From Fertoeibacter niger (GTDB lineage: Bacteria; Pseudomonadota; Alphaproteobacteria; Rhodobacterales; Rhodobacteraceae): 64,000 nt of DNA. Both the position numbers and the translations under genes were made by a program. The DNA is taken from positions 62,001-126,000 of the forward strand of contig NZ_WHUT02000001.1 in the NCBI RefSeq assembly GCF_009380135.2, read 5' to 3'. Shown here piece after piece: positions 1-8,675 of the stretch. The notes beneath the pieces were generated by a model. The model did not search any database and was not told the origin of the DNA. It saw only the letters and a program-made list of their open reading frames with translations. The first letter of the stretch is position 1; each line of letters begins with the position of its first letter.

Positions 1-223
1 CCAACTGCCATTCCGCCACGAACAGCGCGCGCAGCACTGACGGCAGCACCCCGGCAAAATCCACCGCCTGTTGCGGGGTCAGACGGCGGCGAAAGGCGCG
101 CAGCACGCCTTGCACCGCCGTGTAGGTGGAATTGTCGCTGACCAGCGCCATTTCGTCGCGCGCATCGGCCAGAAAGGCGCGCCATTCCGCCGTGGCCTGC
201 CGGTAGGTTGCTGGCATCGGCAT
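1..223 (-). CDS. DUF2267 domain protein (partial, runs off left edge)
   Basis: The reverse strand is open from an ATG at 223 to the window edge, giving about 74 residues beginning MPMPATYRQATAEW. The pattern of an N-terminal helix, a YTAVQGVLRAFRRRL stretch and a VLPSVLRALFVAEW stretch resembles the small DUF2267 family, which has no established biochemical role. It starts 6 nt after the stop of the ABC-F gene, so the two are probably co-transcribed leftward. The C-terminus lies outside the window, so length and integrity cannot be judged. Confidence 0.75.
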   Translation of the reverse strand, partial: MPMPATYRQATAEWRAFLADARDEMALVSDNSTYTAVQGVLRAFRRRLTPQQAVDFAGVLPSVLRALFVAEWQL

Positions 224-229
224 CGGCGA

Positions 230-2080
230 TCAGGCCCCAACAAGCTCCAGCTTTTCCTGCGCTTTCAGCCACAGCGCCTCGGCACGGTCCAGACCTTCCA
301 TCACCTCGGCGTATTTCTTTTGCCAGGTTTCCGCCTCGGATCCGCGGGACGGGTCGTAAAGCGCAGGGTCAGCCAGCTTTTTCGCCAGTTTGTCGCGCAT
401 GTCGTTCAGCTTGCCCAGCCGTTCCTCGCATTTGCGCACCTCGGCCTTGAGGGCCAGAATCTCGTCGCGGCTGGCCTTTTTCGGCTTGTCCGCCACCACG
501 GGTTTTTCCTTGGGCGTCTCGTCGCCCGCCAGCAGTTCGGCGCGGTAGGTGTCGAGATCCTTTTCATAGGGCACCACCGCTCCGCCCTTCACCAGCCAAA
601 GCCGGTCGGCCACCAGCCCCAAAAGGTGCATGTCATGGCTGACCAGCACCACGGCACCGGAATATTGCGTCAGCGCCTCGACCAGCGCCTCGCGGCTTTC
701 CATGTCAAGGTGGTTGGTCGGTTCGTCCAGAATCAGCAGATGCGGCGCGTCGATGGTGGCCAGCAGCAACGAGAGCCGCGCCTTTTGCCCGCCCGACAGG
801 CGGCCCACGGCGGTTTCCGCCTGATCGGCCATCAGGCCAAAGCCCGCAAGCCGCGCCCGCAGCCTTGGCTGCCCCTCGGCGGGCCGCAGCCGCATGACAT
901 GTTGCAAGGGGGTTTCGTCGATATGCAGCTCGTCCACCTGATGCTGCGCGAAATAGCCGATGCGCAGTTTGGACGACCGCACGATCTTGCCCTCGGCCGT
1001 GGCCAGTTTCCCGGCCAGCAGCTTGGAAAGCGTCGATTTGCCTTCGCCGTTCCGCCCCAACAAGGCGATCCGGTCATCCTGATCTATGCGCAGGCTGAGT
1101 TTTTTCAGCACCGGCGGGCCGCCATAGCCCACAGCCGCATTGTCGATGTTGATGATCGGGGGCGACAGCTCTTCCGGCTCGGGGAAGGTGAAGACCTGTT
1201 TCTTCGCTTCCTCGGGCGGGGTGATCGTCTCCATCTTTTCCAGCATCTTCACGCGGCTTTGCGCCTGCACGGCTTTTGATGCCTTGGCCTTGAACCGGTC
1301 CACGAAAGATTGCAGATGCGCGCGCCGCGCCTCCTGCTTTTTCGCCTCGGCCACCAGAACGGCGCGCTTTTCGGCCATCTGGCGGGCGAACTGGTCATAA
1401 GGGCCGTTCCAGTAGGTCAGCTTTTTCTGATCCAGATGCAGGATGCCCTGCACCGCCCGGTTCAACAGCCCCCGGTCGTGGGAAATGATGATGACCGAAT
1501 GCGGGTATTTCTGAAGGTATGACTCCAGCCACAAGGCGCCTTCCAGATCCAGATAGTTGGTCGGTTCGTCCAGAAGCAGCAGGTCGGGCTGGGCAAACAG
1601 CACGCCCGCAAGTGCCACGCGCATCCGCCAGCCGCCGGAAAAATCGGAACAGGGGCGCAACTGCGCCTCGGCGTCAAACCCCAGACCTTTCAGAATCGCC
1701 GAAGCCCGGCCTTCCGCCGACCAGGCATCAATATCGGCCAGCCGGGTCTGAATTTCGGAAATGCGCGCGGGGTCATGCGCGGTTTCCGATTCCTTCAGCA
1801 AGGCTGCGCGTTCTGTATCCGCCTCCAGCACCGTATCCAGCAAGGATGTGGAGGATGACGGCACCTCCTGCGCCACGCCACCGATGCGGGACCGCGCGGG
1901 CAGGCTGATCTCACCGCCCTCCAGCGCCAGTTCGCCCCTTATCAGCTTGAACAGGGTGGTCTTGCCGGTGCCGTTGCGGCCGACAAGGCCGACCTTGTGG
2001 CCAGCGGGAATCGTGGCCGTGGCCCCTTGCAGCAAGGGGCGGCCTTCGACGGAGTAATTTATATCCATGATGCGCAGCAT
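230..2080 (-). CDS. ABC-F family ATPase (ribosome-associated, YheS/Uup-like)
   Basis: This 616-residue protein has two fused ABC ATPase domains and no membrane segment, the layout of ABC-F proteins that bind the ribosomal E site and relieve stalled translation. Walker A motifs are GRNGTGKT (residues 34-41) and GRNGEGKS (about 339-346). The first signature is degenerate (FSGGW) and the second canonical (LSGGQ, about 426). DEPTNYLD and DEPTNHLD Walker B/D-loops are both present. A charged linker near residues 240-300 and a C-terminal coiled coil from about 535 resemble the YheS/Uup branch. An AAGG lies about 6 nt before the chosen ATG; a second ATG four codons on is possible. The ribosomal role is inferred from family. 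Confidence 0.93.
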   Translation of the reverse strand: MLRIMDINYSVEGRPLLQGATATIPAGHKVGLVGRNGTGKTTLFKLIRGELALEGGEISLPARSRIGGVAQEVPSSSTSLLDTVLEADTERAALLKESETAHDPARISEIQTRLADIDAWSAEGRASAILKGLGFDAEAQLRPCSDFSGGWRMRVALAGVLFAQPDLLLLDEPTNYLDLEGALWLESYLQKYPHSVIIISHDRGLLNRAVQGILHLDQKKLTYWNGPYDQFARQMAEKRAVLVAEAKKQEARRAHLQSFVDRFKAKASKAVQAQSRVKMLEKMETITPPEEAKKQVFTFPEPEELSPPIINIDNAAVGYGGPPVLKKLSLRIDQDDRIALLGRNGEGKSTLSKLLAGKLATAEGKIVRSSKLRIGYFAQHQVDELHIDETPLQHVMRLRPAEGQPRLRARLAGFGLMADQAETAVGRLSGGQKARLSLLLATIDAPHLLILDEPTNHLDMESREALVEALTQYSGAVVLVSHDMHLLGLVADRLWLVKGGAVVPYEKDLDTYRAELLAGDETPKEKPVVADKPKKASRDEILALKAEVRKCEERLGKLNDMRDKLAKKLADPALYDPSRGSEAETWQKKYAEVMEGLDRAEALWLKAQEKLELVGA

Positions 2081-2126
2081 GTGCGCGCCTTAGCAGAGCC
2101 CGGCGGCGGGGGGAAGGCAGAGCGTG

Positions 2127-2483
2127 TCAGCCGTGCGGTTGCCACAGCTCGATCGGGTGCCCCTCGGGGTCATGCAGCCGGGCGAACCGGCCAACGCCGT
2201 CACTGTCCCATTCCGCGCGGGTTTCCACCGCGATTCCCGCCCCCCGCAAGCTTGCGATCATTGCATCAAGGCCCGCGACGCGGAAATTCAGCATGAAGCG
2301 CTGGTCGGCGGCGAAATAATCACTGTCGGCGGCAAAGGGCTGAAACAGCAGCGGCCCCGCCTCGGTTGGCCAGAATGGCAGATCGCCCTGCGGGCCGATG
2401 CCCAGATGGGTGGCATACCACGCGGCCAATGCCGCAGGATCGCGCGCGCGAAAGAAAAATCCGCCGATTCCGGTTACAGGCAT
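2127..2483 (-). CDS. VOC family (glyoxalase/bleomycin-resistance fold) protein
   Basis: This 118-residue protein is one vicinal-oxygen-chelate unit. It begins MPVTGIGGFFFRARDPAALAAWY, has a central NFRV strand and ends with HDPEGHPIELWQP, the usual C-terminal strand carrying a metal-ligand glutamate. Such proteins bind a divalent metal and act as lyases, isomerases, dioxygenases or resistance proteins, so no substrate can be assigned. It is followed leftward by the ABC-F gene about 46 nt away and diverges from ndk. Confidence 0.88.
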   Translation of the reverse strand: MPVTGIGGFFFRARDPAALAAWYATHLGIGPQGDLPFWPTEAGPLLFQPFAADSDYFAADQRFMLNFRVAGLDAMIASLRGAGIAVETRAEWDSDGVGRFARLHDPEGHPIELWQPHG

Positions 2484-2629
2484 GGTCGCCTCCGTCAGTG
2501 CCGCAGCGTCATCCTACACCGCATCGGGCGGATTGAGGTGTTTTCTTCGCATCCGCCCCATGCTAGCAGGACGGCGCAATTCACCGGCGCGGGCAGGGGC
2601 CCGCACCGCCAGCATGGAAAGAGGGCATC

Positions 2630-3052
2630 ATGGCCATCGAACGCACCCTGTCGATCATCAAACCCGATGCGACCCGCCGCAACCTGACCGGCAAGATCAA
2701 CGCCAAATTCGAAGAAGCGGGCCTGCGCATCGTCGCGCAGAAGCGCGTTCACCTGAGCCTCGCCCAGGCGCAGAAATTCTACGAAGTGCATGCCGAGCGT
2801 CCGTTCTTCGGCGAACTGACCGAATTCATGGCGTCCGAGCCGGTGGTGGTGCAGGTGCTGGAAGGCGAAGGCGCCATTGCGAAAAACCGCGAAGTGATGG
2901 GCGCGACCAACCCGGCCAATGCCGCTGACGGCACGATCCGCAAGGAATTCGCCCTGTCGGTCGGCGAAAACTCGGTCCACGGGTCGGACGCGCCGGAAAC
3001 CGCCGCTCAGGAAATCGCCTATTTCTTTGCCGGTCTGGAACTGGTCGGCTGA
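2630..3052 (+). CDS. ndk: Nucleoside diphosphate kinase
   Basis: A 140-residue cytoplasmic enzyme that transfers the ATP gamma-phosphate to NDPs through a phosphohistidine. The N-terminus ([14 protein letters not shown]) and the active-site stretch [10 protein letters not shown], whose histidine near residue 117 is phosphorylated, are both intact. The length is standard for bacterial Ndk. AGAGGG lies a few bases before the ATG. It is transcribed alone and followed by a hairpin at 3075-3102. Confidence 0.98.
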   Translation: MAIERTLSIIKPDATRRNLTGKINAKFEEAGLRIVAQKRVHLSLAQAQKFYEVHAERPFFGELTEFMASEPVVVQVLEGEGAIAKNREVMGATNPANAADGTIRKEFALSVGENSVHGSDAPETAAQEIAYFFAGLELVG

Positions 3053-3074
3053 TCTGACGACTGCGCAATGAAAC

Positions 3075-3102
3075 GGTCGCATCCCCCGGGGTGCGGCCTT
3101 TT
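3075..3102 (+). terminator. Rho-independent terminator of ndk
   Basis: A GC-rich hairpin (GGTCGCATCCCC pairing with GGGGTGCGGCC with one bulged base) is followed by TTTT. It begins 22 nt after the ndk stop codon. Confidence 0.75.
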
Positions 3103-3120
3103 GATTCGAACCGTTCGGTG

Positions 3121-3477
3121 TCAGCCACGGGGACGGGGGCGTTCGATCACGCCGATCTGGTCAAGAAACGCATCAAGCGCGCGGTTGCGCCCCGATGGGG
3201 CGGCGCTGGCGGCATGCTGCGCCTTCAGCGCATCGAACCGCAGGCGCAGGGCCTTTTTCTCTTCCCCCTTGCAATCGTTCCAGGGGCGGCCTTGCAGACC
3301 CATTACCAGCACATAATAGCCGATGAAATGCGCCGCAACGCCGTTCGCCAAAAGGCGCAGATAGGCGGCATCGGCCCCCAAATCGCGGATCTCCTCGGCG
3401 GAATGGATGCCTGCGCGGGCAAAGGCCGCCTCGGATGCGGGGCCAAGGTTTGGGATGGATGTGACCGGGCTGGGCAT
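3121..3477 (-). CDS. TfoX/Sxy C-terminal domain protein
   Basis: This 118-residue protein opens with IPNLGPASEAAFARAGI followed by a second helical pair. This is the helix-hairpin-helix-like pattern of the TfoX/Sxy C-terminal domain. The N-terminal TfoX domain is absent, as in many stand-alone alphaproteobacterial versions. TfoX regulates competence in gammaproteobacteria; a similar role here is not shown. The last 30 residues are arginine- and charge-rich. It is convergent with ndk. Confidence 0.75.
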   Translation of the reverse strand: MPSPVTSIPNLGPASEAAFARAGIHSAEEIRDLGADAAYLRLLANGVAAHFIGYYVLVMGLQGRPWNDCKGEEKKALRLRFDALKAQHAASAAPSGRNRALDAFLDQIGVIERPRPRG

Positions 3478-3591
3478 GGCAAAGCCTTGTGGTTTTGCCG
3501 CAGCCTAGCCGCTGGCCCCGGGCGGGCAAGGCAAATTCGCCCTGTGTGCCTGTGCCAGCGGCCTGTCAGGCCGCAGGTGCCGCGCCTTGCG

Positions 3592-3726
3592 TCAGATCGA
3601 CGCCCAGTCGCGGAAGATCGGCTTTTGGCCCTGCTGCGGGGCGGGGGCGGCGTCTTGCCCCTGCTGCTGGCTGGGCGAGGGCGCGCTGCCCTGTTGCGGG
3701 CTGGGTTGCGACGGGGTCTTGGCCAT
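3592..3726 (-). CDS. Small proline/glutamine-rich protein, 44 residues
   Basis: The ORF begins MAKTPSQPSPQQG, has a low-complexity Pro/Gln/Ala middle, and ends in the compact hydrophobic tail PIFRDWASI. GGAG lies 7 nt upstream of the ATG, which makes a translated gene likely despite its size. No function is recognised. A disordered linker ending in an aromatic motif suggests a short interaction peptide, but that is inference. A longer ORF in another frame overlaps it but has no ribosome-binding site. Confidence 0.6.
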   Translation of the reverse strand: MAKTPSQPSPQQGSAPSPSQQQGQDAAPAPQQGQKPIFRDWASI

Positions 3727-4014
3727 GTGACTGCTCCGGTGTTCTGGCTCTTGGGTCGTCATTCATCTGTCATAAACCATTTTCGCCCACGGATATGGCC
3801 GGGCAGCGACCGCTTCATGACAGTTTTGCGGCGATCTATGCGGTTCCTGGGCGGGCTGCAAGCCGGTCGATGTGACAATCATTGCCATGTGTTGCAGGGC
3901 CGTGAGGTGTAGCCATGCGCCTGTGGCATGGCGGCAATTCCTGTTGCATGGCTGACATCTGCCGCGCTGCGGCGTAAATTGGCTGCGGGGAGTGACAATT
4001 ATCAGGATGATGCC
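3727..4014. other. Intergenic region, no gene seen
   Basis: This lies between two small divergent ORFs. It is somewhat more AT-rich than its surroundings, so promoters for both are likely here, but no clear operator, hairpin or RNA gene was recognised. Confidence 0.5.
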
Positions 4015-4185
4015 ATGACCCTTTCTTCACAAAGTTCCACCACCCCCGCCGACATGGATGCCATTCTGCGCGAGGCCCACCGCCTGCGCGCCGAAGCCCT
4101 GCGCGGTATGGGTGTGGCACTGCACCGCGCGCTGCGGTTGCGCTTTGCCCGCCTGACGGGCCGCCAGTCGCGCCGCGCCGCCTGA
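4015..4185 (+). CDS. Small arginine-rich helical protein, 56 residues
   Basis: Starts MTLSSQSSTTPADMD and continues as an amphipathic arginine-rich helix (AHRLRAEALRGMG, then LRLRFARLTGRQ). The start at 4015 is preferred over one at 3928 because AGGATG precedes it and the upstream extension has no family-like character. It resembles the short DUF1127/YjiS-type proteins of alphaproteobacteria, some of which bind RNA or affect phosphate metabolism, but the match is loose. Confidence 0.6.
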   Translation: MTLSSQSSTTPADMDAILREAHRLRAEALRGMGVALHRALRLRFARLTGRQSRRAA

Positions 4186-4237
4186 CGCCCCTGCGCTGGG
4201 GCCTTTCGCCGGGGGGCGGAACCTAGTATCCGGGGGC

Positions 4238-5500
4238 ATGACATCCCCCGATCCGCAAGCGCCCCGCCCCGCCATGCCCGACACTGAAACCGTCCAGACC
4301 GAAACCGCCCGCGCGCACCCCACCGTGCGGCTGAAGCCCAAGGCCGAGGCCCGGGCGATCCGCCACGGTTTCCCTTGGGTCTATGCCGATGAACTGGTGA
4401 CAGACCGGCGCACACAGGGGCTGGCCCCCGGTGCCCTGGCCGTGCTGGAGGATGACCTGCGCCGCCCGCTGGGGCTGGTGACGGTGAACAACGCGTCCAA
4501 GATCATCGCCCGCATGCTGGACCGTGACGAAAACGCGGTGATTGATCAGGCTTGGTTCGCCGCCCGGCTGACCCGCGCGCTGGCGCTGCGCGAACGGCTT
4601 TATGCCACGCCCTTCTACCGGCTGGTGCATGCCGAGGCTGACGGCCTGCCGGGCGTGGTGATCGACCGTTTCGGCGATACCGCCGTGGTGCAGCCCAACG
4701 CCGCCTGGGCCGAGACGCATCTGGATACGCTGGTGGCGGCTTTGGTCGCCGTGACCGGCGTGGCGCATGTGGTGAAAAACGGCACCGGCCGCGCGCGCGG
4801 GCTGGAAGGCCTGCCCGAAGATACGCAGGTGCTGCGCGGCACGGTCGATGCGCCGATCCCGGTGCCGATGAACGGGGCCACCTATCTGGCCGATCTGATG
4901 GGCGGGCAGAAAACCGGGCTGTTCTTTGACCAGCGGCCCAACCATGCCTTTGCCGCCGGACTGGCCAAGGGCGCACGGGTGCTGGACATGTTCACCCATG
5001 TCGGCGGTTTTGCCCTGGCCGCGCTGGCCGGTGGCGCGCAATCGGCACTGGCGGTCGATGCGTCAGCCCCCGCCTTGGCGCTGGCGGAGCAGGGTGCTGC
5101 GGCCAGCGGCGTGGCCGACCGTTTCACCACCCGCCAGGGCGATGCCTTTGTGGTGCTGGAGACTTTGGGCACCGAGGGCGCGCAGTTCGACATGGTGATC
5201 TGCGACCCGCCCGCCTTTGCCCCCGCCAAACCGGCGCTTGAGGCGGGGCTTCGCGCCTATGAACGGCTGGCGCGGCTGGCGGCGCCGCTGGTGGCACCGG
5301 GCGGCTATCTGGTGCTGTGCTCCTGTTCGCATGCCGCCGACCTTGCCAGTTTCCGCAACGCCTCGGCGCGCGGCATCGGGCGGGGCGGGCGGCGGGCGCA
5401 ACTGCTGCATACCGGATTTGCCGCGCCCGACCACCCGATGCTGCTGCAACTGGCGGAATCGGGCTATCTCAAGGCGCTGTTCTTCCGGCTTGACGGGTGA
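4238..5500 (+). CDS. Class I rRNA cytosine-5 methyltransferase, RlmI-like
   Basis: This 420-residue protein has an N-terminal PUA-type RNA-binding region (VRLKPKAEARAIRHGFPWVY, residues about 30-50). A central RlmI-like domain and a Rossmann SAM-methyltransferase follow, with MFTHVGGFALAAL (motif I) and CDPPAFAPAK (motif IV). LCSCSH near the C-terminus fits the catalytic cysteine region of m5C RNA methyltransferases. RlmI modifies C1962 of 23S rRNA in E. coli; the exact target here is inferred. Its TGA overlaps the GTG start of the PIN gene. Confidence 0.88.
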   Translation: MTSPDPQAPRPAMPDTETVQTETARAHPTVRLKPKAEARAIRHGFPWVYADELVTDRRTQGLAPGALAVLEDDLRRPLGLVTVNNASKIIARMLDRDENAVIDQAWFAARLTRALALRERLYATPFYRLVHAEADGLPGVVIDRFGDTAVVQPNAAWAETHLDTLVAALVAVTGVAHVVKNGTGRARGLEGLPEDTQVLRGTVDAPIPVPMNGATYLADLMGGQKTGLFFDQRPNHAFAAGLAKGARVLDMFTHVGGFALAALAGGAQSALAVDASAPALALAEQGAAASGVADRFTTRQGDAFVVLETLGTEGAQFDMVICDPPAFAPAKPALEAGLRAYERLARLAAPLVAPGGYLVLCSCSHAADLASFRNASARGIGRGGRRAQLLHTGFAAPDHPMLLQLAESGYLKALFFRLDG

Positions 5501-6045
5501 AGGTGGTTCTGGACGCCTGCGTTCTTTACCCATCCGTGTTGCGCGCGATCCTGCTGCGCGTGGCGGCGGCGGGCTGCTACACCCCGCTGTGGTCCGACCG
5601 GATACTGGAGGAATGGGCACGGGCCACGGCCAAGCTGGGCATGGCGGCCCAAGCCACGGCGCGCGCCGACATTGCGCTGATGCGCGGTGCGTTTCCGGGT
5701 GCGACAGTGCGCGCCCAGCCCAATCTTGAGGCGCGGCTGCACCTGCCGGACGAGAATGACATTCACGTTCTGGCGGTGGCCATCGGCAGCAGCGCCGATG
5801 CGATCCTGACCTTCAACGCGGCGGATTTCCCGCGGCATGTGCTGGCCGCCGAAGGGGTCGCACGCCGCGACCCCGACGGGTTTCTGTGGGAATTGTGGTC
5901 GCACCACCCCGCCCGCGTGACCGAGGCGCTGGAACAGGTGCGCGCCGAGGCGGAACGCATGGCAGGCACCCCGGTGGCGCTGAAACCGCTGCTGAAAAAG
6001 GCGCAACTGCCACGGCTGGCCAAGGCTGTTGCGGCCCAAACATGA
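5497..6045 (+). CDS. PIN domain protein (putative ribonuclease)
   Basis: A 182-residue protein starting with GTG inside the preceding stop codon (GTGA). The N-terminal MKVVLDACVLYPS strand carries the first acidic residue of a PIN active site. DENDIHVLAVAI carries further acidic residues, and a late AILTFNAADFP matches the fold. PIN proteins are Mg-dependent RNases, often VapC-type toxins, but no antitoxin gene adjoins. Coupling to an rRNA methyltransferase hints at an RNA-related role. The C-terminal 50 residues are helical. Confidence 0.82.
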   Translation: MKVVLDACVLYPSVLRAILLRVAAAGCYTPLWSDRILEEWARATAKLGMAAQATARADIALMRGAFPGATVRAQPNLEARLHLPDENDIHVLAVAIGSSADAILTFNAADFPRHVLAAEGVARRDPDGFLWELWSHHPARVTEALEQVRAEAERMAGTPVALKPLLKKAQLPRLAKAVAAQT

Positions 6046-6357
6046 TTACGCGGCTGCGGCGGCAGCCTTGGGCGTGCAGGTCATGTCTTTCGGGCAGTCC
6101 GGTGGCGTTGCCGCCGTGATCGCCAGCCACATGAAAATGATCGAGGCCGCCAGCGCCAGTGCCTTTGGCCCCAAATCCTTCAACGCTTTCAACAGTTCGG
6201 CCAGTTTGCCCGGATCGACGCTGTCGATCAGCGCCTTGCCCTCAGGCGGCTGAATCGCCTCTTTGGCATTATTCCATTCATCCAAAAGCAGAAACAGAAA
6301 AATCACAAACGTCACGACGGAAAAGACAAGACTGACCCAGGCAATGTTTTCCAGCAT
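6046..6357 (-). CDS. Two-helix inner-membrane protein of unknown function
   Basis: This 103-residue protein has a hydrophobic helix near residues 5-25 (SLVFSVVTFVIFLFLLL). A soluble helical loop of about 40 residues follows, then a second membrane helix (LALAASIIFMWLAITAA). The tail is short and Ala-rich, with two cysteines. The ATG at 6357 is preferred over an upstream GTG. Its stop directly abuts the PIN stop on the other strand. No family was recognised. Confidence 0.7.
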   Translation of the reverse strand: MLENIAWVSLVFSVVTFVIFLFLLLDEWNNAKEAIQPPEGKALIDSVDPGKLAELLKALKDLGPKALALAASIIFMWLAITAATPPDCPKDMTCTPKAAAAAA

Positions 6358-6438
6358 AATGCGCACCCAAATGAAATTGTCCGATGCCTGACAATATCAG
6401 TTTCCGGGCGAGTCGCACAGTCGCCCTGCAACGCAGGG

Positions 6439-7149
6439 TCAGGGCACGCGCCTGTCAGGCAGCACCGGCACGCCCCATTTCTGTTCGCGCGCCTCGATGG
6501 CCCTGATGCGGTCTTCGGTCGCGGGGTGGCTCAGCAGCCAGGCGGGGGTGCCTGCGCCATGGCCCCCCGTCAGCACGCCCAGTTTGCGGAACAGAGATTT
6601 CTGCGGGCCGGTGCCGATGCCCGCCTTGACCAGCAGGGCCGAGGCATAGGCATCGGCCTCGTGCTCATCCCGGCGCGACAGGCGGGCGGCCAGTGCCGTG
6701 CTGATCAGCCGCGCGATCCAGATGCCGATGAAGGGCAAAAAGCGGTTCAGCAGTGCCGACAGCATCATGAACACTGCATTCTGGCCGGTAAAGTCGATCA
6801 TCCGGCGGCGCGAATGCCCCAATGCCACATGCCCCAGTTCATGCGCGATGACCGATGCCAGTTCTTCCGCCGTCACCTCGCCCGCGCGGAATTTCTGCAC
6901 GAACCCGCGCGTCAGGAATATCCGCCCGTCGGGGGCGGCCAGACCGTTCACCGCATCCACCTCGAACACATGCACCTTCACCTGTGGCACATCCAGCGCC
7001 ACCGCCATCTTGTCAGCCAGCCGGGTAATCTCGCGCTCGGTCAGGGGCCGCGACTGCTGATCCAGCATCTTCGCCGTCCGCCAGGCGGAAAAGCGATACA
7101 TCGCAAGGCCGTAAGCGATGGCAAGCAGAAAGGGGAGGAATTTCAGCAT
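6439..7149 (-). CDS. M48-family zinc metalloprotease, HtpX-like
   Basis: This 236-residue protein has an N-terminal membrane anchor (FLPFLLAIAYGLAMY), the zinc motif HELGH within VIAHELGHVALGH, and the downstream DEHEADAYA stretch supplying the third zinc ligand. A second hydrophobic segment lies between (AVFMMLSALLNRFLPFIGIWIARLI). The layout fits membrane-bound HtpX/Ste24-like peptidases, which degrade damaged membrane proteins, but it is shorter than E. coli HtpX. It lies about 60 nt downstream of the VWA gene. Confidence 0.88.
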   Translation of the reverse strand: MLKFLPFLLAIAYGLAMYRFSAWRTAKMLDQQSRPLTEREITRLADKMAVALDVPQVKVHVFEVDAVNGLAAPDGRIFLTRGFVQKFRAGEVTAEELASVIAHELGHVALGHSRRRMIDFTGQNAVFMMLSALLNRFLPFIGIWIARLISTALAARLSRRDEHEADAYASALLVKAGIGTGPQKSLFRKLGVLTGGHGAGTPAWLLSHPATEDRIRAIEAREQKWGVPVLPDRRVP

Positions 7150-7207
7150 GAAGGGAATATGGGATGAAAACCGCCCGAGGCAAAGTGCGATGCAGGGAAA
7201 ATTCGCG

Positions 7208-8392
7208 TCATCGCCCCAGCACCCTGATCCCTTGCGAAATGCCCTCCAGCGTCATGGGCACCATGCGGTCGGGGAAGATCTGGCGGATCAGGCGGGTGGA
7301 ATGGGTATGTTCCCAGAACCGTTCCGGGGTGGGGTTGATCCACAGATGTGCGGGCCATTGCTGACAGGCGCGGGCCAGCCAGACATGGCCTGCCTCGGCG
7401 TTCCAGTGTTCGTTCGCGCCGCCGGGGTGCAGGATTTCATAGGGCGACATCGCCGCATCGCCGACAAAGATGCATTTCCAGTCCGGCCCATGGGTGCGCA
7501 GCACATCCCATGTGGGGGTCTGTGCATCCCAGCGCCGGGCATTGTCGCGCCACACGCCCTCATAAAGACAGTTGTGAAAGTAATAGGGCACCAGATGCTT
7601 GAATTCGCTGCGGGCGGCGGAAAACAGTTCTTCCATCACCTTGACATGCGCGTCCATCGAGCCGCCGATATCCAGAAACAGCAGCACCTTTACCGCATTG
7701 CGCCGCTCTGGTCGTGTCTGCACATCCAGCCAGCCATGTTCAGCGGTGGCGCGGATGGTGCCGTCCAGATCAAGCTCCTGCTCGGCACCATCCCGGGCCC
7801 ACTTGCGCAACCGGCGCAGGGCGATCTTGATGTTGCGGGTACCCAGTTCCACCTGATCGTCCAGATTGCGGAATTCGCGCTTGTCCCAGACCTTCACCGC
7901 GCGCTGGTGGCGGCTGGCATCCTGACCGATGCGCACGCCCTCGGGGTTGTAGCCATAGGCACCAAAGGGGCTGGTGCCCGCCGTGCCCACCCATTTGTTG
8001 CCGCCCTGATGGCGGCCCTTCTGTTCCGCCAGCCGCTTTTTCAGCGTCTCCATCAACGCATCGAACCCGCCAAGCGCCGCGATGGCCGCGCGTTCCTCGG
8101 CGCTCAGGTGCTTTTCGGCCAGCTTTTCCAGCCAGTCGCGCGGCACGTCCAGCGCGGTCAGCACATCCTCGGGGCTGATGCCCTCCAGCCCCTTGAACGC
8201 CTCGGCAAAGGCGCGGTCGAAACGATCAAGGTGGCGTTCGTCCTTTACCATCGCCGTGCGGGCGAGGTAGTAGAATTCCTCGGGGTCATAGGTTGCCAGC
8301 CCTGCCGCCATGCCTTCGAGAAACGCCAGATATTCGCGCAGGGATACCGGAACCCCGGTGCGGCGCAGCGTGTCGAAGAACGGCAGGAACAT
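7208..8392 (-). CDS. VWA domain protein, CoxE-like
   Basis: This 394-residue protein has an N-terminal helical region (FLPFFDTLRRTGVPVSLREYLAFLEGM) typical of CoxE-like proteins. The C-terminal von Willebrand A-type domain has the metal-site stretch LLFLDIGGSMD, with DIGGS in place of the usual DxSxS. Such proteins work with a MoxR AAA ATPase as chaperones that insert metals or assemble enzymes. A MoxR gene lies three genes upstream on the same strand. The client enzyme is not in this window. Confidence 0.88.
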   Translation of the reverse strand: MFLPFFDTLRRTGVPVSLREYLAFLEGMAAGLATYDPEEFYYLARTAMVKDERHLDRFDRAFAEAFKGLEGISPEDVLTALDVPRDWLEKLAEKHLSAEERAAIAALGGFDALMETLKKRLAEQKGRHQGGNKWVGTAGTSPFGAYGYNPEGVRIGQDASRHQRAVKVWDKREFRNLDDQVELGTRNIKIALRRLRKWARDGAEQELDLDGTIRATAEHGWLDVQTRPERRNAVKVLLFLDIGGSMDAHVKVMEELFSAARSEFKHLVPYYFHNCLYEGVWRDNARRWDAQTPTWDVLRTHGPDWKCIFVGDAAMSPYEILHPGGANEHWNAEAGHVWLARACQQWPAHLWINPTPERFWEHTHSTRLIRQIFPDRMVPMTLEGISQGIRVLGR

Positions 8393-8397
8393 CGCGG

Positions 8398-8562
8398 CTA
8401 CAGCATCCTTTCCAGAAAGATCGTGGCGAACAGGCCCAGAAGGCCAAAGGCAATGCCGTAACCGGCGGCATATTGCAGCGCGTCCAGCACCTTGCCGCCG
8501 CGGCGCAACGCCACGCTGGCCCCCATGGCCGCCCCCAGCCCCAAACCTGCGATAACGATCAC
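8398..8562 (-). CDS. Small membrane protein, 54 residues
   Basis: The GTG at 8562 is chosen because AAGGGGG precedes it by 4 nt and the peptide is then almost all two hydrophobic helices: VIVIAGLGLGAAMGA, and AGYGIAFGLLGLFATIF ending FLERML. A loop with RRGGKVLDALQY joins them. It is 5 nt from the downstream VWA gene, so it belongs to that operon. The function is unknown; similar short proteins are sometimes mislabelled as apolipoprotein acyltransferase. Confidence 0.65.
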   Translation of the reverse strand: MIVIAGLGLGAAMGASVALRRGGKVLDALQYAAGYGIAFGLLGLFATIFLERML

Positions 8563-8675
8563 GAAACCCCCTTGCGGCGGCCGCTGCCGCCCGTGGCGGG
8601 GCGGTGTGTCATGCAACACCACGCGCCCCCGCATTTCCATTGTTCGCGCGACGCCGGGAAGCCCCCGGTCACGCC

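Noticed and set aside
71-1279. A 402-codon + strand open frame inside the ABC-F gene
   Set aside because: It is antisense to two canonical ATPase domains and has no recognisable protein features.
3566-3766. A 66-codon leftward frame overlapping the 44-residue small gene
   Set aside because: It has no ribosome-binding site and its composition is random-looking, while the overlapping frame has GGAG and an ordered tail.
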